5,503 bases of DNA from Acidiferrobacteraceae bacterium (GTDB lineage Bacteria; Pseudomonadota; Gammaproteobacteria; Arenicellales; UBA868): positions 14,514 through 20,016 of the forward strand of contig PAUU01000053.1 of NCBI GenBank assembly GCA_002713825.1, written 5' to 3'. Below the pieces are notes generated by a model. The model did no database searches. It saw only the letters and a program-made list of their open reading frames with translations, and had not been told where the DNA came from. Shown here in pieces: positions 1-5,503 of the stretch; within the stretch, counting starts at the first letter, position 1, and every line of letters begins with the position of its first letter. Both the position numbers and the translations under genes were made by a program.

Positions 1-983
1 TCACAGACTGCCTCTGCCATCGTCATTCGATTAAACGACTTTGAGAAGTCGATCTGCTCCCCCTGGTAATTCAGGCAGGCCGCTCCCGTCACCTCTCCCG
101 CAACTTCCCGAAGCATTTCCTCAGTGAGATTCATATAATCGATAAAGTCTACGTAGGCTTCGTTGTATTCGAGCATAGTGAACTCAGGATTGTGCTGGGT
201 ACTTAACCCCTCATTCCTAAAATTCCGGTTCAATTCATAGACTCTCTCAAACCCACCCACCAAGCACCGTTTGATGGCCAGTTCCTGAGCGACACGAAGA
301 TAGAGGTCAACATCCAGAGCATGGTGGTGGGTGACAAAGGGTCGGGCATTCGCTCCCCCTGGGATCGACTGCATGATTGGGGACTCAATTTCCAGATAGC
401 CCCGGCGGTCGAGAAAATGGCGCAACGCGGTGATGGTTGCCGCTCGTTTACGAAAAACCTCCCGCGACTCCTGGTTTACTAGAAGATCAACATACCGGCG
501 CCGATATCGGGTCTCAATATCAGTGAGGCCATGGTATTTCTCCGGTAACGGGTGCAGTGACTTAACTAACAGTCGAAAGTCGCGAACATTAACCGTCAAC
601 TCGCCCGTACGGGTTTTAAACAATACCCCTGACACCCCAACAATGTCTCCGATATCGAGTTTCTTGAAGACATCGTTATAAATTCCCTCCGGCAGCGCAT
701 CACGCTGGGCGTATATCTGAATATCTCCGGACTCATCACGAACGTGGGCAAAGGCGGCCTTGCCCATCACACGACGAGTCATCAGCCGTCCTGCAATACG
801 AACCGCTATGGGATCTGCTTCGAGAGCTTCATTTTCTTGGTTGCCAAATTTTTCTAAGAGGACGGCCGCCTCCGAGTCGCGGCGGAAGTCATTAGGGAAG
901 GGGTTCCCACTCTCCCGTAAGATGTTGAGTTTTGCCCGCCGTTGAGCGACCTGCTCGTTATCCGTCTCGTTAGTGTGCTTCAT
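1..983 (-). CDS. lysS: Lysyl-tRNA synthetase, class II (partial, C-terminal third off the left edge)
   Basis: Cytoplasmic enzyme that attaches lysine to tRNA-Lys using ATP. The reading frame starts at the ATG at 983 and stays open for 327 codons to the window edge; bacterial LysRS is usually about 500 residues, so roughly a third, including class II motif 3, is missing. Seen in the translation: an N-terminal segment (1-55), an OB-fold anticodon-binding domain (about 60-140, starting near IAGRLMTRR), class II motif 1 (about 185-205, with EIESPIMQ), a conserved IPGGANARPF stretch (207-216), and motif 2 (about 252-271, NRNFRNEG then HNPEFTMLE). These match the E. coli LysS family closely. Residue 263 is Gln where many bacterial enzymes have Arg (ST-Q-HNPEF); this site varies in the family. 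The start lies 12 bases after the prfB stop, with a weak GAG (991-993) 7 bases upstream, so it is probably translated from the prfB transcript. The prfB-lysS order is common in gammaproteobacteria. Confidence 0.96.
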   Translation of the reverse strand, partial: MKHTNETDNEQVAQRRAKLNILRESGNPFPNDFRRDSEAAVLLEKFGNQENEALEADPIAVRIAGRLMTRRVMGKAAFAHVRDESGDIQIYAQRDALPEGIYNDVFKKLDIGDIVGVSGVLFKTRTGELTVNVRDFRLLVKSLHPLPEKYHGLTDIETRYRRRYVDLLVNQESREVFRKRAATITALRHFLDRRGYLEIESPIMQSIPGGANARPFVTHHHALDVDLYLRVAQELAIKRCLVGGFERVYELNRNFRNEGLSTQHNPEFTMLEYNEAYVDFIDYMNLTEEMLREVAGEVTGAACLNYQGEQIDFSKSFNRMTMAEAVC

Positions 984-995
984 CAGTTTTCTCAG

Positions 996-2094
996 TTACA
1001 GGCCCGCTTTCAAGCTGGCCTCAATAAACAATCCTAGCTCTCCGTCAAGAACCGCCTGCGTATTTCCTGTCTCCACTCCTGTTCGAAGATCCTTGATACG
1101 GGACTGATCAAGAACATAAGACCGGATCTGACTGCCCCACCCGATGTCTGCTTTTGAATCCTCGAGCTCTTTTTGCTTTTCGCGCTTTTCCCGGATCTCG
1201 GCATCATACAGCCGCGCGCGAAGCATGTTCATTGCTTCGGCTCGATTCCGATGCTGCGATCGATCATTCTGACACTGAACCACAATTCCTGAAGGAAGAT
1301 GGGTAATCCGTACGGCTGAATCCGTGCGATTAACGTGCTGGCCACCGGCCCCGCTCGCGCGATACGTGTCGATTCTCAGATCCGCCGGATTGATCTCAAT
1401 CTCGACGCTCTCATCCACCTCTGGATAGACAAACACCGATGCAAATGAAGTATGGCGCCGATTGCCCGAGTCGAACGGCGACTTGCGTACCAGGCGATGC
1501 ACCCCCGTCTCGGTTCTCAACTTGCCAAACGCATATTCACCCCGGACCTGAATCGTCGCGCTTTTGATCCCAGCCACCTCACCATCGGAGCGCTCCACTA
1601 ATTCGGTACCCAGACCCTCATCCTCAGCCCATCGCAGATACATACGTAGCAGCATATCGGCCCAATCCTGCGCTTCGGTCCCTCCCGAACCCGCCTGAAT
1701 ATCCACGAACGCGTTCGCACCGTCGAGTTCACCAGAGAACATTCTGAGAAATTCAAGTTTTTCCAGCAGTAGAAATGCCTGCTCTGTTTCAGCAGCGATC
1801 AATTCAAGCGATTCGCTATCTTCCTCCTCGCGGGCCATTGCGAGGAGTTCGGAGGCCTCCTCTGCCTTGATCGCCAACTCATCCAGTGCGGTAGTGCTCG
1901 CCTCGAGGCTGGCGCGCTCCTGTCCTAGCTGTTGCGCCTCTTGCGGATCATCCCAGACTTTGGGATCTTCTAGCCGGAGTAACACCTCCTCCAGTCGTTC
2001 TTTCCTAGCATCATAGTCAAAGATGCCCCCTAAGCGACTGGATGCGCTCGGCCATGTCTTTAAGGCGGTGAAAAACTTCTGCTGTTTCTAACAT
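996..2094 (-). CDS. prfB: Peptide chain release factor 2 (RF2), expressed by programmed +1 frameshift
   Basis: RF2 recognises UGA and UAA in the ribosomal A site and triggers peptide release. The full gene is two joined segments, 2094-2020 and 2018-996: 25 codons from the ATG at 2094, an in-frame TGA as codon 26 (2019-2017), then a +1 shift into the frame that ends with TAA at 998-996. The product is 365 residues, the same length as E. coli RF2. Domains: helical domain 1 (about 1-110), a core with the SPF stop-codon motif at 205-207, and the GGQ peptidyl hydrolysis motif at 250-252, exactly the E. coli numbering. Residue 246 is Ala, as in most bacteria (E. coli K-12 has Thr). A model starting at the GTG at 1985 gives only 329 residues and cuts into domain 1. 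The start at 2094 is chosen because it gives the same 25-codon leader as E. coli; no clear Shine-Dalgarno precedes it, and Met14 (ATG at 2055) is a possible alternative. lysS follows after 12 bases. Confidence 0.96.
2016..2031 (-). promoter_or_regulatory. prfB programmed +1 frameshift site with internal Shine-Dalgarno
   Basis: Read on the minus strand, AGGGGG (2031-2026) is followed by three bases (CAT) and then CTTTGAC (2022-2016). This is the known RF2 autoregulatory cassette. The internal Shine-Dalgarno-like AGGGGG pairs with 16S rRNA very close to the P site, peptidyl-tRNA-Leu slips from CUU to UUU, and reading resumes at GAC. When RF2 is scarce the UGA is read slowly and shifting increases; when RF2 is plentiful a 25-residue peptide is released. 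E. coli differs only in TAT for CAT between the two elements. The UGA followed by C is a weak termination context, which favours shifting. The parts and spacing are seen directly; the mechanism is established for E. coli prfB and inferred here. Confidence 0.96.
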
Positions 2095-2222
2095 TTGGTT
2101 ATCTGTTTTTTCGAGATAAGCGAAGGATACCGAAAATATCGTCAATGAGAATCCTTTGTTCAGTATCCCTTGCGATTTTTAGCAATACCCCTTACGAGAG
2201 AGACAAGAGAACTTAGAGAATG

Positions 2223-2251
2223 TTGTCTGTATTTTAAGCATCAAGGACAAT
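2223..2251 (+). promoter_or_regulatory. Possible sigma-70 promoter for pntAB (weak)
   Basis: TTGTCT (2223-2228) and GACAAT (2246-2251) are separated by 17 bases, each matching its consensus hexamer at 4 of 6 positions. Transcription would start near 2258, giving a leader of about 34 bases. The match is weak and was picked by eye from an AT-rich stretch, so it may be chance. If correct, the left arm of the inverted repeat at 2249-2257 would overlap the -10 box and lie mostly outside the transcript. Confidence 0.22.
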
Positions 2252-2284
2252 TCCAGAACCTGCTCCGAACAGCCGTCTGGAATT
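2249..2284 (+). repeat. Perfect 9-base inverted repeat in the pntA leader
   Basis: AATTCCAGA (2249-2257) and TCTGGAATT (2276-2284) are exact reverse complements separated by 18 bases. The right arm contains GGAA (2279-2282), the only plausible Shine-Dalgarno for pntA. As RNA this would form a stem covering the ribosome binding site. As DNA it would be a spaced dyad with arm centres 27 bases apart, suitable for a dimeric regulator. No run of T follows, so it is not an intrinsic terminator. The repeat is directly visible; its function is not established. Confidence 0.6.
2279..2282 (+). promoter_or_regulatory. Likely ribosome binding site of pntA
   Basis: GGAA lies 9 bases before the ATG at 2292, within TCTGGAATT. 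It is a short, modest Shine-Dalgarno, but nothing better lies between 2260 and 2291. It forms part of the right arm of the inverted repeat. Confidence 0.5.
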
Positions 2285-2291
2285 TACTCAT

Positions 2292-3857
2292 ATGATCATT
2301 GGAGTTCCCACCGAACGTGCCCCGGACGAGAAACGAGTTGCCCTGAGCCCCTCATCCGCAGCTGGCGCCATCAAACTTGGCTTCACGGTCAATATAGAGG
2401 CTGGTGCCGGAATTGCCGCCGGCTTTTCCGACCGGGAGTATCAAGAACACGGGGCCGAGGTCATCGGCTCAGTCCACGAGGTCTATCAAACCTCTGACGT
2501 CATTCTCAAAATTCGCCCGCCGTTAGGTCCGGGCGCAGAAAATGAGGATGAGCTCTCTCTTCTTAGATCAGGTCAGACCCTGGTCTCCCTGATAGGACCG
2601 GGACAAAACCCGGATCTGCTTGATACCTTGGCGCAAAAAGGAATTAACGCCCTCGCGATGGATGCCGTGCCAAGGATTTCCCGCGCTCAAAAACTCGACA
2701 CGTTAAGTTCCATGGCCAACGTCGCTGGATATCGTGCCGTCGTCGAAGCAGCCAATCACTTCGGACGCTTTTTTACCGGGCAAGTGACGGCCGCAGGCAA
2801 GGTCCCCCCTGCAAAAGTCCTGGTGATAGGTGCCGGCGTTGCTGGGCTCGCTGCTATTGGTGCTGCAACAGCGATGGGTGCGGTCGTCCGTGCATTTGAC
2901 ACCCGTCCGGAAGTAAAAGAACAGGTTGAAAGCATGGGCGCGGAATTCCTGATGCTTGACTTCGAGGAAGAGGGTGCAGGACAAGGCGGCTATGCCAAGA
3001 TCATGAGCGAGGCGTTTATCGCTGCCGAGATGAAATTATTCGAAGAGCAGGCGCGAGACGTCGATATCATCATCACTACCGCGCTTATTCCGGGCAAGCC
3101 TGCCCCCAAACTGATTCTCGCTGATACGGCCCGGCTGATGCGCCCTGGAAGCGTGGTGGTCGATCTAGCGGCTGAACAGGGCGGTAACTGCGAGCTTACC
3201 CGTCCCGGGGAGGTCGTAACCGAAGACGGTATTACCGTTATAGGCTTCACAGACTTGACGAGCCGAATGGCCGCTCAATCCAGCCAGCTCTACGGGAACA
3301 ATGTGGTGCACCTCCTGACCGAATTGTGTTCCGAGAAAGATGGCAAGATCAAAATTGACCTCGAGGATGAAGTTATCCGCGGACTGACCGTGGTTCATCT
3401 CAATGAAGTGCTCTGGCCCCCTCCGGCACCTCGTCTTTCCGCCGCCCCGGCCCAATCGAGTGCAGCCGAGCAGCCAAAAGCGAAGCAGGAGAAGAACACG
3501 AAGCCCACGTCAGCGCTCGGCAACGTACTCGCGCTGGCAGTGGTGCTTGGCCTTATTCTTGGAGTTGGGGCATTTGCGCCTAAATCCTTTATGGGCCACT
3601 TCACAGTCTTCGTGCTTTCAGTATTCGTAGGCTGGCAGGTAATCTGGAACGTAACACCGGCGCTCCATACCCCCCTGATGAGTGTGACAAACGCGATTAG
3701 CGGCATCATTGTCGTCGGCGCCCTTGTCCAGATGAGTTCCGGGTCCGGCGTGGTAGTCGCGCTGGCGGCGGTAGCCCTGTTCGTGGCCAGTATCAATATC
3801 TTTGGAGGCTTTTGGGTGACCCAGAGAATGCTTCGCATGTTCCGGAAAGAATCATGA
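2292..3857 (+). CDS. pntA: NAD(P) transhydrogenase subunit alpha (proton-translocating)
   Basis: Alpha subunit of the inner-membrane transhydrogenase, which couples inward proton flow to hydride transfer from NADH to NADP+ and so supplies NADPH. The product has 521 residues (E. coli PntA: 510) and begins MIIGVPTER, like the family. Order of parts: cytoplasmic NAD(H)-binding domain I, with the alanine dehydrogenase/PNT N-terminal lobe (1-140) and the Rossmann lobe (about 145-375); conserved [16 protein letters not shown] (127-142); dinucleotide motif GAGVAG (180-185) followed by [11 protein letters not shown] (201-211); QSSQLYG (329-335). A Pro/Ala/Lys-rich linker (376-408) leads to about four membrane helices (near 410-428, 435-453, 464-482 and 484-505), including [13 protein letters not shown] (459-471), and a basic C-terminus. 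Membrane and soluble parts are in one polypeptide, unlike the split PntAA/PntAB of Rhodospirillum rubrum. The gene overlaps pntB by four bases, which implies translational coupling and equal subunit supply. Confidence 0.98.
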   Translation: MIIGVPTERAPDEKRVALSPSSAAGAIKLGFTVNIEAGAGIAAGFSDREYQEHGAEVIGSVHEVYQTSDVILKIRPPLGPGAENEDELSLLRSGQTLVSLIGPGQNPDLLDTLAQKGINALAMDAVPRISRAQKLDTLSSMANVAGYRAVVEAANHFGRFFTGQVTAAGKVPPAKVLVIGAGVAGLAAIGAATAMGAVVRAFDTRPEVKEQVESMGAEFLMLDFEEEGAGQGGYAKIMSEAFIAAEMKLFEEQARDVDIIITTALIPGKPAPKLILADTARLMRPGSVVVDLAAEQGGNCELTRPGEVVTEDGITVIGFTDLTSRMAAQSSQLYGNNVVHLLTELCSEKDGKIKIDLEDEVIRGLTVVHLNEVLWPPPAPRLSAAPAQSSAAEQPKAKQEKNTKPTSALGNVLALAVVLGLILGVGAFAPKSFMGHFTVFVLSVFVGWQVIWNVTPALHTPLMSVTNAISGIIVVGALVQMSSGSGVVVALAAVALFVASINIFGGFWVTQRMLRMFRKES

Positions 3858-3859
3858 TG
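3844..3859 (+). promoter_or_regulatory. pntB ribosome binding site and tandem ATG start
   Basis: GGAAAGA (3844-3850) lies inside the last pntA codons. It is 3 bases from the ATG at 3854 and 6 bases from the ATG at 3857. The pntA stop TGA (3855-3857) overlaps both starts. The arrangement supports re-initiation by ribosomes finishing pntA, and it argues against the in-frame ATG at 3812. Confidence 0.7.
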
Positions 3860-5245
3860 ACGCAGGGACTGACATCGGCTGTCTATATCGCAGCCTCCAT
3901 ACTCTTTATTCTCAGTCTTGGCGGCCTGAGCCATCAGGAAAGTGCGCGCCGAGGCAACTTATTCGGCATTGCCGGAATGGCAATCGCAATCTTTGCCACC
4001 CTGCTTGGTTCTACCCCTACCAGTTTTGTACTCGTTCTCGGCGTCATGGCTGTGGGCGGGGCTGCAGGCAGCACCCTCGCCGCACGCGTGGAGATGACCG
4101 CAATGCCGCAGTTAGTGGCGATCCTGCACAGTTTCGTTGGTCTTGCGGCGGTCCTGGTCGGGTTCGGCTCTTTCCTTGATCCTGCTGCAAAATTCGAGGG
4201 TGCAGAGAAGGTTGTCCACGACATTGAGATCTTCCTAGGCGTTTTGATCGGCGCTGTCACCTTTACCGGATCTGTTGCCGCCTTCGGAAAGCTTCAGGGA
4301 ATCCTTCACAGTCGCCCCCTCATGCTCGCTGGCCGACACCTGATTAACTTGGCCATCGGACTCGGATGCATCTGGCTGGGGGTATTGTTTGTCGGTGCTG
4401 ACTCGCCCATGTCAGCCCTTTGGCCCCTGCTCATCATGACCGGCTTGGCGTTTGTCTTTGGGCTGCACATGGTGCTTGCGATCGGCGGCGCTGATATGCC
4501 TGTTGTTATCTCAATGCTGAACAGTTACTCAGGATGGGCGGCAGCGGCCACTGGATTTATGCTGGCCAATGATCTCCTGATTGTGACCGGAGCACTGGTG
4601 GGTTCAAGCGGGGCGATTCTGAGTTACATCATGTGCCGAGCAATGAACCGGCGTTTTCTGTCAGTTATCTTGGGTGGGTTTGGTGGTGAATCCTCCACGA
4701 GCGGAGGCTCTGCCATTGAAGGTGAAGCGGTAGCCGTCTCCGTTGACGAGACGGTCCAATTGCTTTCTGAAGCGAGGAGTGTGGTGATTGTTCCTGGATA
4801 CGGAATGGCCGTCGCGCATGCTCAACACCCTGTTTCTGAACTCGTCAAAGTGCTTAAGGAACGCGGTGTCGATACGCGTTTCGCAATCCATCCCGTTGCC
4901 GGACGAATGCCGGGGCACATGAATGTGCTGCTGGCTGAAGCCCGGGTTCCCTACGATGCTGTGCTGGAGATGGATGAAATCAACTCTGATCTTCCGGACA
5001 CAGACATCGTGCTCGTGATCGGCGCAAATGACATCGTCAATCCAGCAGCGCAGGACGAACCCAATAGTCCTATAGCCGGAATGCCCGTGCTGGAGGTCTG
5101 GAAGGCGCAAACGACGATCATTTTGAAGCGCAGTATGGCAACGGGTTATGCTGGCGTAGATAACCCACTATTCTATCGGGACAACTCACGTATGCTCTTT
5201 GGCGACGCCAAAGAAAGCATCAGTGCGGTACTTTCGGCGCTGTAG
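3854..5245 (+). CDS. pntB: NAD(P) transhydrogenase subunit beta (proton-translocating)
   Basis: Beta subunit of the PntAB transhydrogenase: a membrane domain of about nine helices (roughly residues 5-265) that forms most of the proton path, followed by cytoplasmic NADP(H)-binding domain III (about 300-463). Key residues in the 463-residue reading: His92 in AILHSFVGL (E. coli beta-His91, proton translocation), Asp214 in GGADMPVV and Asn223 in MLNSYSGW (E. coli Asp213 and Asn222), GYGMAV (315-320) in the NADP site, and the conserved [18 protein letters not shown] and [13 protein letters not shown] stretches. It ends MLFGDAK plus 14 residues, as in E. coli. Start: ATG at 3854 overlaps the pntA stop as ATGA. 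The next in-frame ATG at 3857 gives 462 residues, exactly E. coli length, and sits better spaced after GGAAAGA (3844-3850), so either may be used. The frame is open up to an ATG at 3812, but that would add 14 residues deep inside pntA that the family lacks. Confidence 0.98.
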   Translation: MMTQGLTSAVYIAASILFILSLGGLSHQESARRGNLFGIAGMAIAIFATLLGSTPTSFVLVLGVMAVGGAAGSTLAARVEMTAMPQLVAILHSFVGLAAVLVGFGSFLDPAAKFEGAEKVVHDIEIFLGVLIGAVTFTGSVAAFGKLQGILHSRPLMLAGRHLINLAIGLGCIWLGVLFVGADSPMSALWPLLIMTGLAFVFGLHMVLAIGGADMPVVISMLNSYSGWAAAATGFMLANDLLIVTGALVGSSGAILSYIMCRAMNRRFLSVILGGFGGESSTSGGSAIEGEAVAVSVDETVQLLSEARSVVIVPGYGMAVAHAQHPVSELVKVLKERGVDTRFAIHPVAGRMPGHMNVLLAEARVPYDAVLEMDEINSDLPDTDIVLVIGANDIVNPAAQDEPNSPIAGMPVLEVWKAQTTIILKRSMATGYAGVDNPLFYRDNSRMLFGDAKESISAVLSAL

Positions 5246-5288
5246 ATAGAGCTTGCCAAAAACCTACGCAGACTCAGTACAACTGCTC
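5246..5288. other. Convergent pntB/sucD intergenic gap
   Basis: Only 43 bases separate the pntB stop (TAG, 5243-5245) from the sucD stop. Two weak inverted repeats are present: AGAGC (5248-5252) facing GCTCT (5285-5289) across 32 bases, and GCAG (5268-5271) facing CTGC (5283-5286) across 11 bases. TTTTATT follows shortly after on the plus strand (5294-5300). Neither repeat makes a convincing intrinsic terminator, so how the two converging transcripts end is not clear from the sequence. Confidence 0.4.
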
Positions 5289-5503
5289 TCAACTTTTATT
5301 GATTGCATCACGCAGCGCCAGGCCAATTTCAGCAGGGTTCGCTGTAACCGTCACGCGGGCCGCCTCAAGCGCTGAGATCTTATCGGCGGCTGTGCCCCGC
5401 CCTCCGGCAATGATTGCGCCCGCGTGTCCCATTCGCTTCCCCGGCGGAGCGGTAACGCCAGCGATAAACGCAGCTACCGGCTTTTTCATATGTTCGCTGA
5501 TCC
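5289..5503 (-). CDS. sucD: Succinyl-CoA synthetase subunit alpha (partial, C-terminal end)
   Basis: The alpha subunit of succinate-CoA ligase pairs with SucC to convert succinyl-CoA, ADP or GDP and phosphate to succinate, CoA and ATP or GTP in the TCA cycle. The last 71 complete codons are visible; the frame enters from the right edge and ends with TGA at 5291-5289. The segment [17 protein letters not shown] is a family signature, and its His (45 residues before the end) matches the phosphorylated active-site His246 of E. coli SucD, followed by GGRGTAADK and a C-terminal helix region ([15 protein letters not shown]). An ATG at 5487-5489 is internal (Met in HMKKPVAAF), not the start. A sucC gene would normally lie upstream, beyond the window. 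The gene points toward pntB, so it belongs to a separate transcription unit. Confidence 0.95.
   Translation of the reverse strand, partial: ISEHMKKPVAAFIAGVTAPPGKRMGHAGAIIAGGRGTAADKISALEAARVTVTANPAEIGLALRDAINKS

Larger units (their letters stand above)
2095..2291. other. Divergent intergenic region between prfB and pntA
   Basis: These 197 bases must carry the start signals for both the leftward prfB-lysS unit and the rightward pntAB unit. I see no ORF with a credible start. The prfB side is AT-rich and has no convincing promoter: a TTGACG (2145-2140, minus strand) lacks a good -10 at normal spacing. It contains short repeats, namely GGATAC (2125-2130) facing GTATCC (2163-2168), a second possible partner ATCCTT (2151-2156), and AGAGAA repeated 9 bases apart (2206-2211 and 2215-2220). 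The pntA side has a weak promoter candidate and a 9-base inverted repeat, listed separately. Confidence 0.6.

Noticed and set aside
430..945. Two small plus-strand open frames (430-681 and 760-945).
   Set aside because: Both are antisense to conserved lysS sequence, Ser/Arg-rich in translation and without recognisable features.
1983..1985. GTG at 1985 as the prfB start, giving a 329-residue protein.
   Set aside because: The same frame continues upstream through the +1 frameshift site to a 25-codon leader, and only the joined product matches RF2 length and numbering.
2201..2228. AGACAA (2201-2206) facing TTGTCT (2223-2228) as an operator.
   Set aside because: Six-base arms separated by 16 bases are common by chance in a region full of AG and TC runs, and no known regulator site was recognised.
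3395..3934. A 179-codon open frame on the minus strand across the pntA/pntB junction, the largest antisense frame here.
   Set aside because: It lies opposite strongly conserved pntA and pntB coding sequence, its translation is low-complexity (Thr, Ala and Pro runs), it has no recognisable domain, and no ribosome binding site or operon partner is evident.
4661..5110. A 149-codon open frame on the minus strand inside pntB.
   Set aside because: It is antisense to the conserved NADP-binding domain of pntB, and its translation is rich in His, Arg and Cys without family resemblance, as expected for a shadow frame.
5196..5214. Perfect hairpin TCTTTGGC-GAC-GCCAAAGA near the 3' end of pntB, resembling a terminator or attenuator stem.
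   Set aside because: It lies within codons for the conserved LFGDAK motif, which explain most of the sequence, and it is followed by A-rich rather than T-rich bases, so it is not an intrinsic terminator.
5248..5300. AGAGC/GCTCT inverted repeat followed by TTTTATT as a terminator for pntB.
   Set aside because: The stem is only 5 bases, the loop is 32 bases, and the T-rich stretch is offset and interrupted. It is too weak to annotate as a terminator.
5487..5489. ATG at 5487-5489 on the minus strand as the start of a small 66-residue protein.
   Set aside because: The frame is open upstream to the window edge, and the residues before it (ISEH) match the internal SucD sequence, so it is an internal Met of a truncated sucD.

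Overview
The window is a piece of ordinary core chromosome, most likely from a gammaproteobacterium. Three things point there. The RF2 gene (prfB) is followed directly by a class II lysyl-tRNA synthetase gene (lysS). The RF2 gene keeps the Escherichia coli type +1 frameshift cassette, in the same place and with the same number of leading codons. The transhydrogenase is of the two-subunit E. coli type (PntA about 520 residues, PntB about 462), not the split three-subunit type. Base composition looks moderately GC-rich and even across the window, with no sign of transferred DNA, insertion sequences, CRISPR arrays, tRNA or rRNA genes. The assignment rests on remembered family sequences; no search was run.

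Layout: (1) 1-983, minus strand: 5' two thirds of lysS, running off the left edge. (2) 996-2094, minus strand: complete prfB, read through an in-frame TGA by programmed +1 frameshifting at 2016-2031. A plain ORF reading from the GTG at 1985 loses the first 36 residues. prfB and lysS are 12 bases apart and probably co-transcribed. (3) 2095-2291: a 197-base divergent intergenic region. Next to pntA it holds a perfect 9-base inverted repeat whose right arm contains the likely pntA ribosome binding site. (4) 2292-3857 and 3854-5245, plus strand: pntA and pntB, overlapping by ATGA, together encoding the membrane-bound proton-translocating NAD(P) transhydrogenase. (5) 5246-5288: a short convergent gap. 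(6) 5289-5503, minus strand: the C-terminal end of sucD (succinyl-CoA synthetase alpha), running off the right edge and carrying the phosphohistidine motif.

The genes form two functional groups. prfB-lysS serve translation: termination at UGA/UAA and charging of tRNA-Lys. pntAB and sucD serve central metabolism: PntAB uses the proton gradient to move hydride from NADH to NADP+, and SucCD makes ATP or GTP from succinyl-CoA in the TCA cycle. I found no previously undescribed system here. The items most worth a second look are the frameshift-dependent prfB gene model and the inverted repeat over the pntA translation start region.
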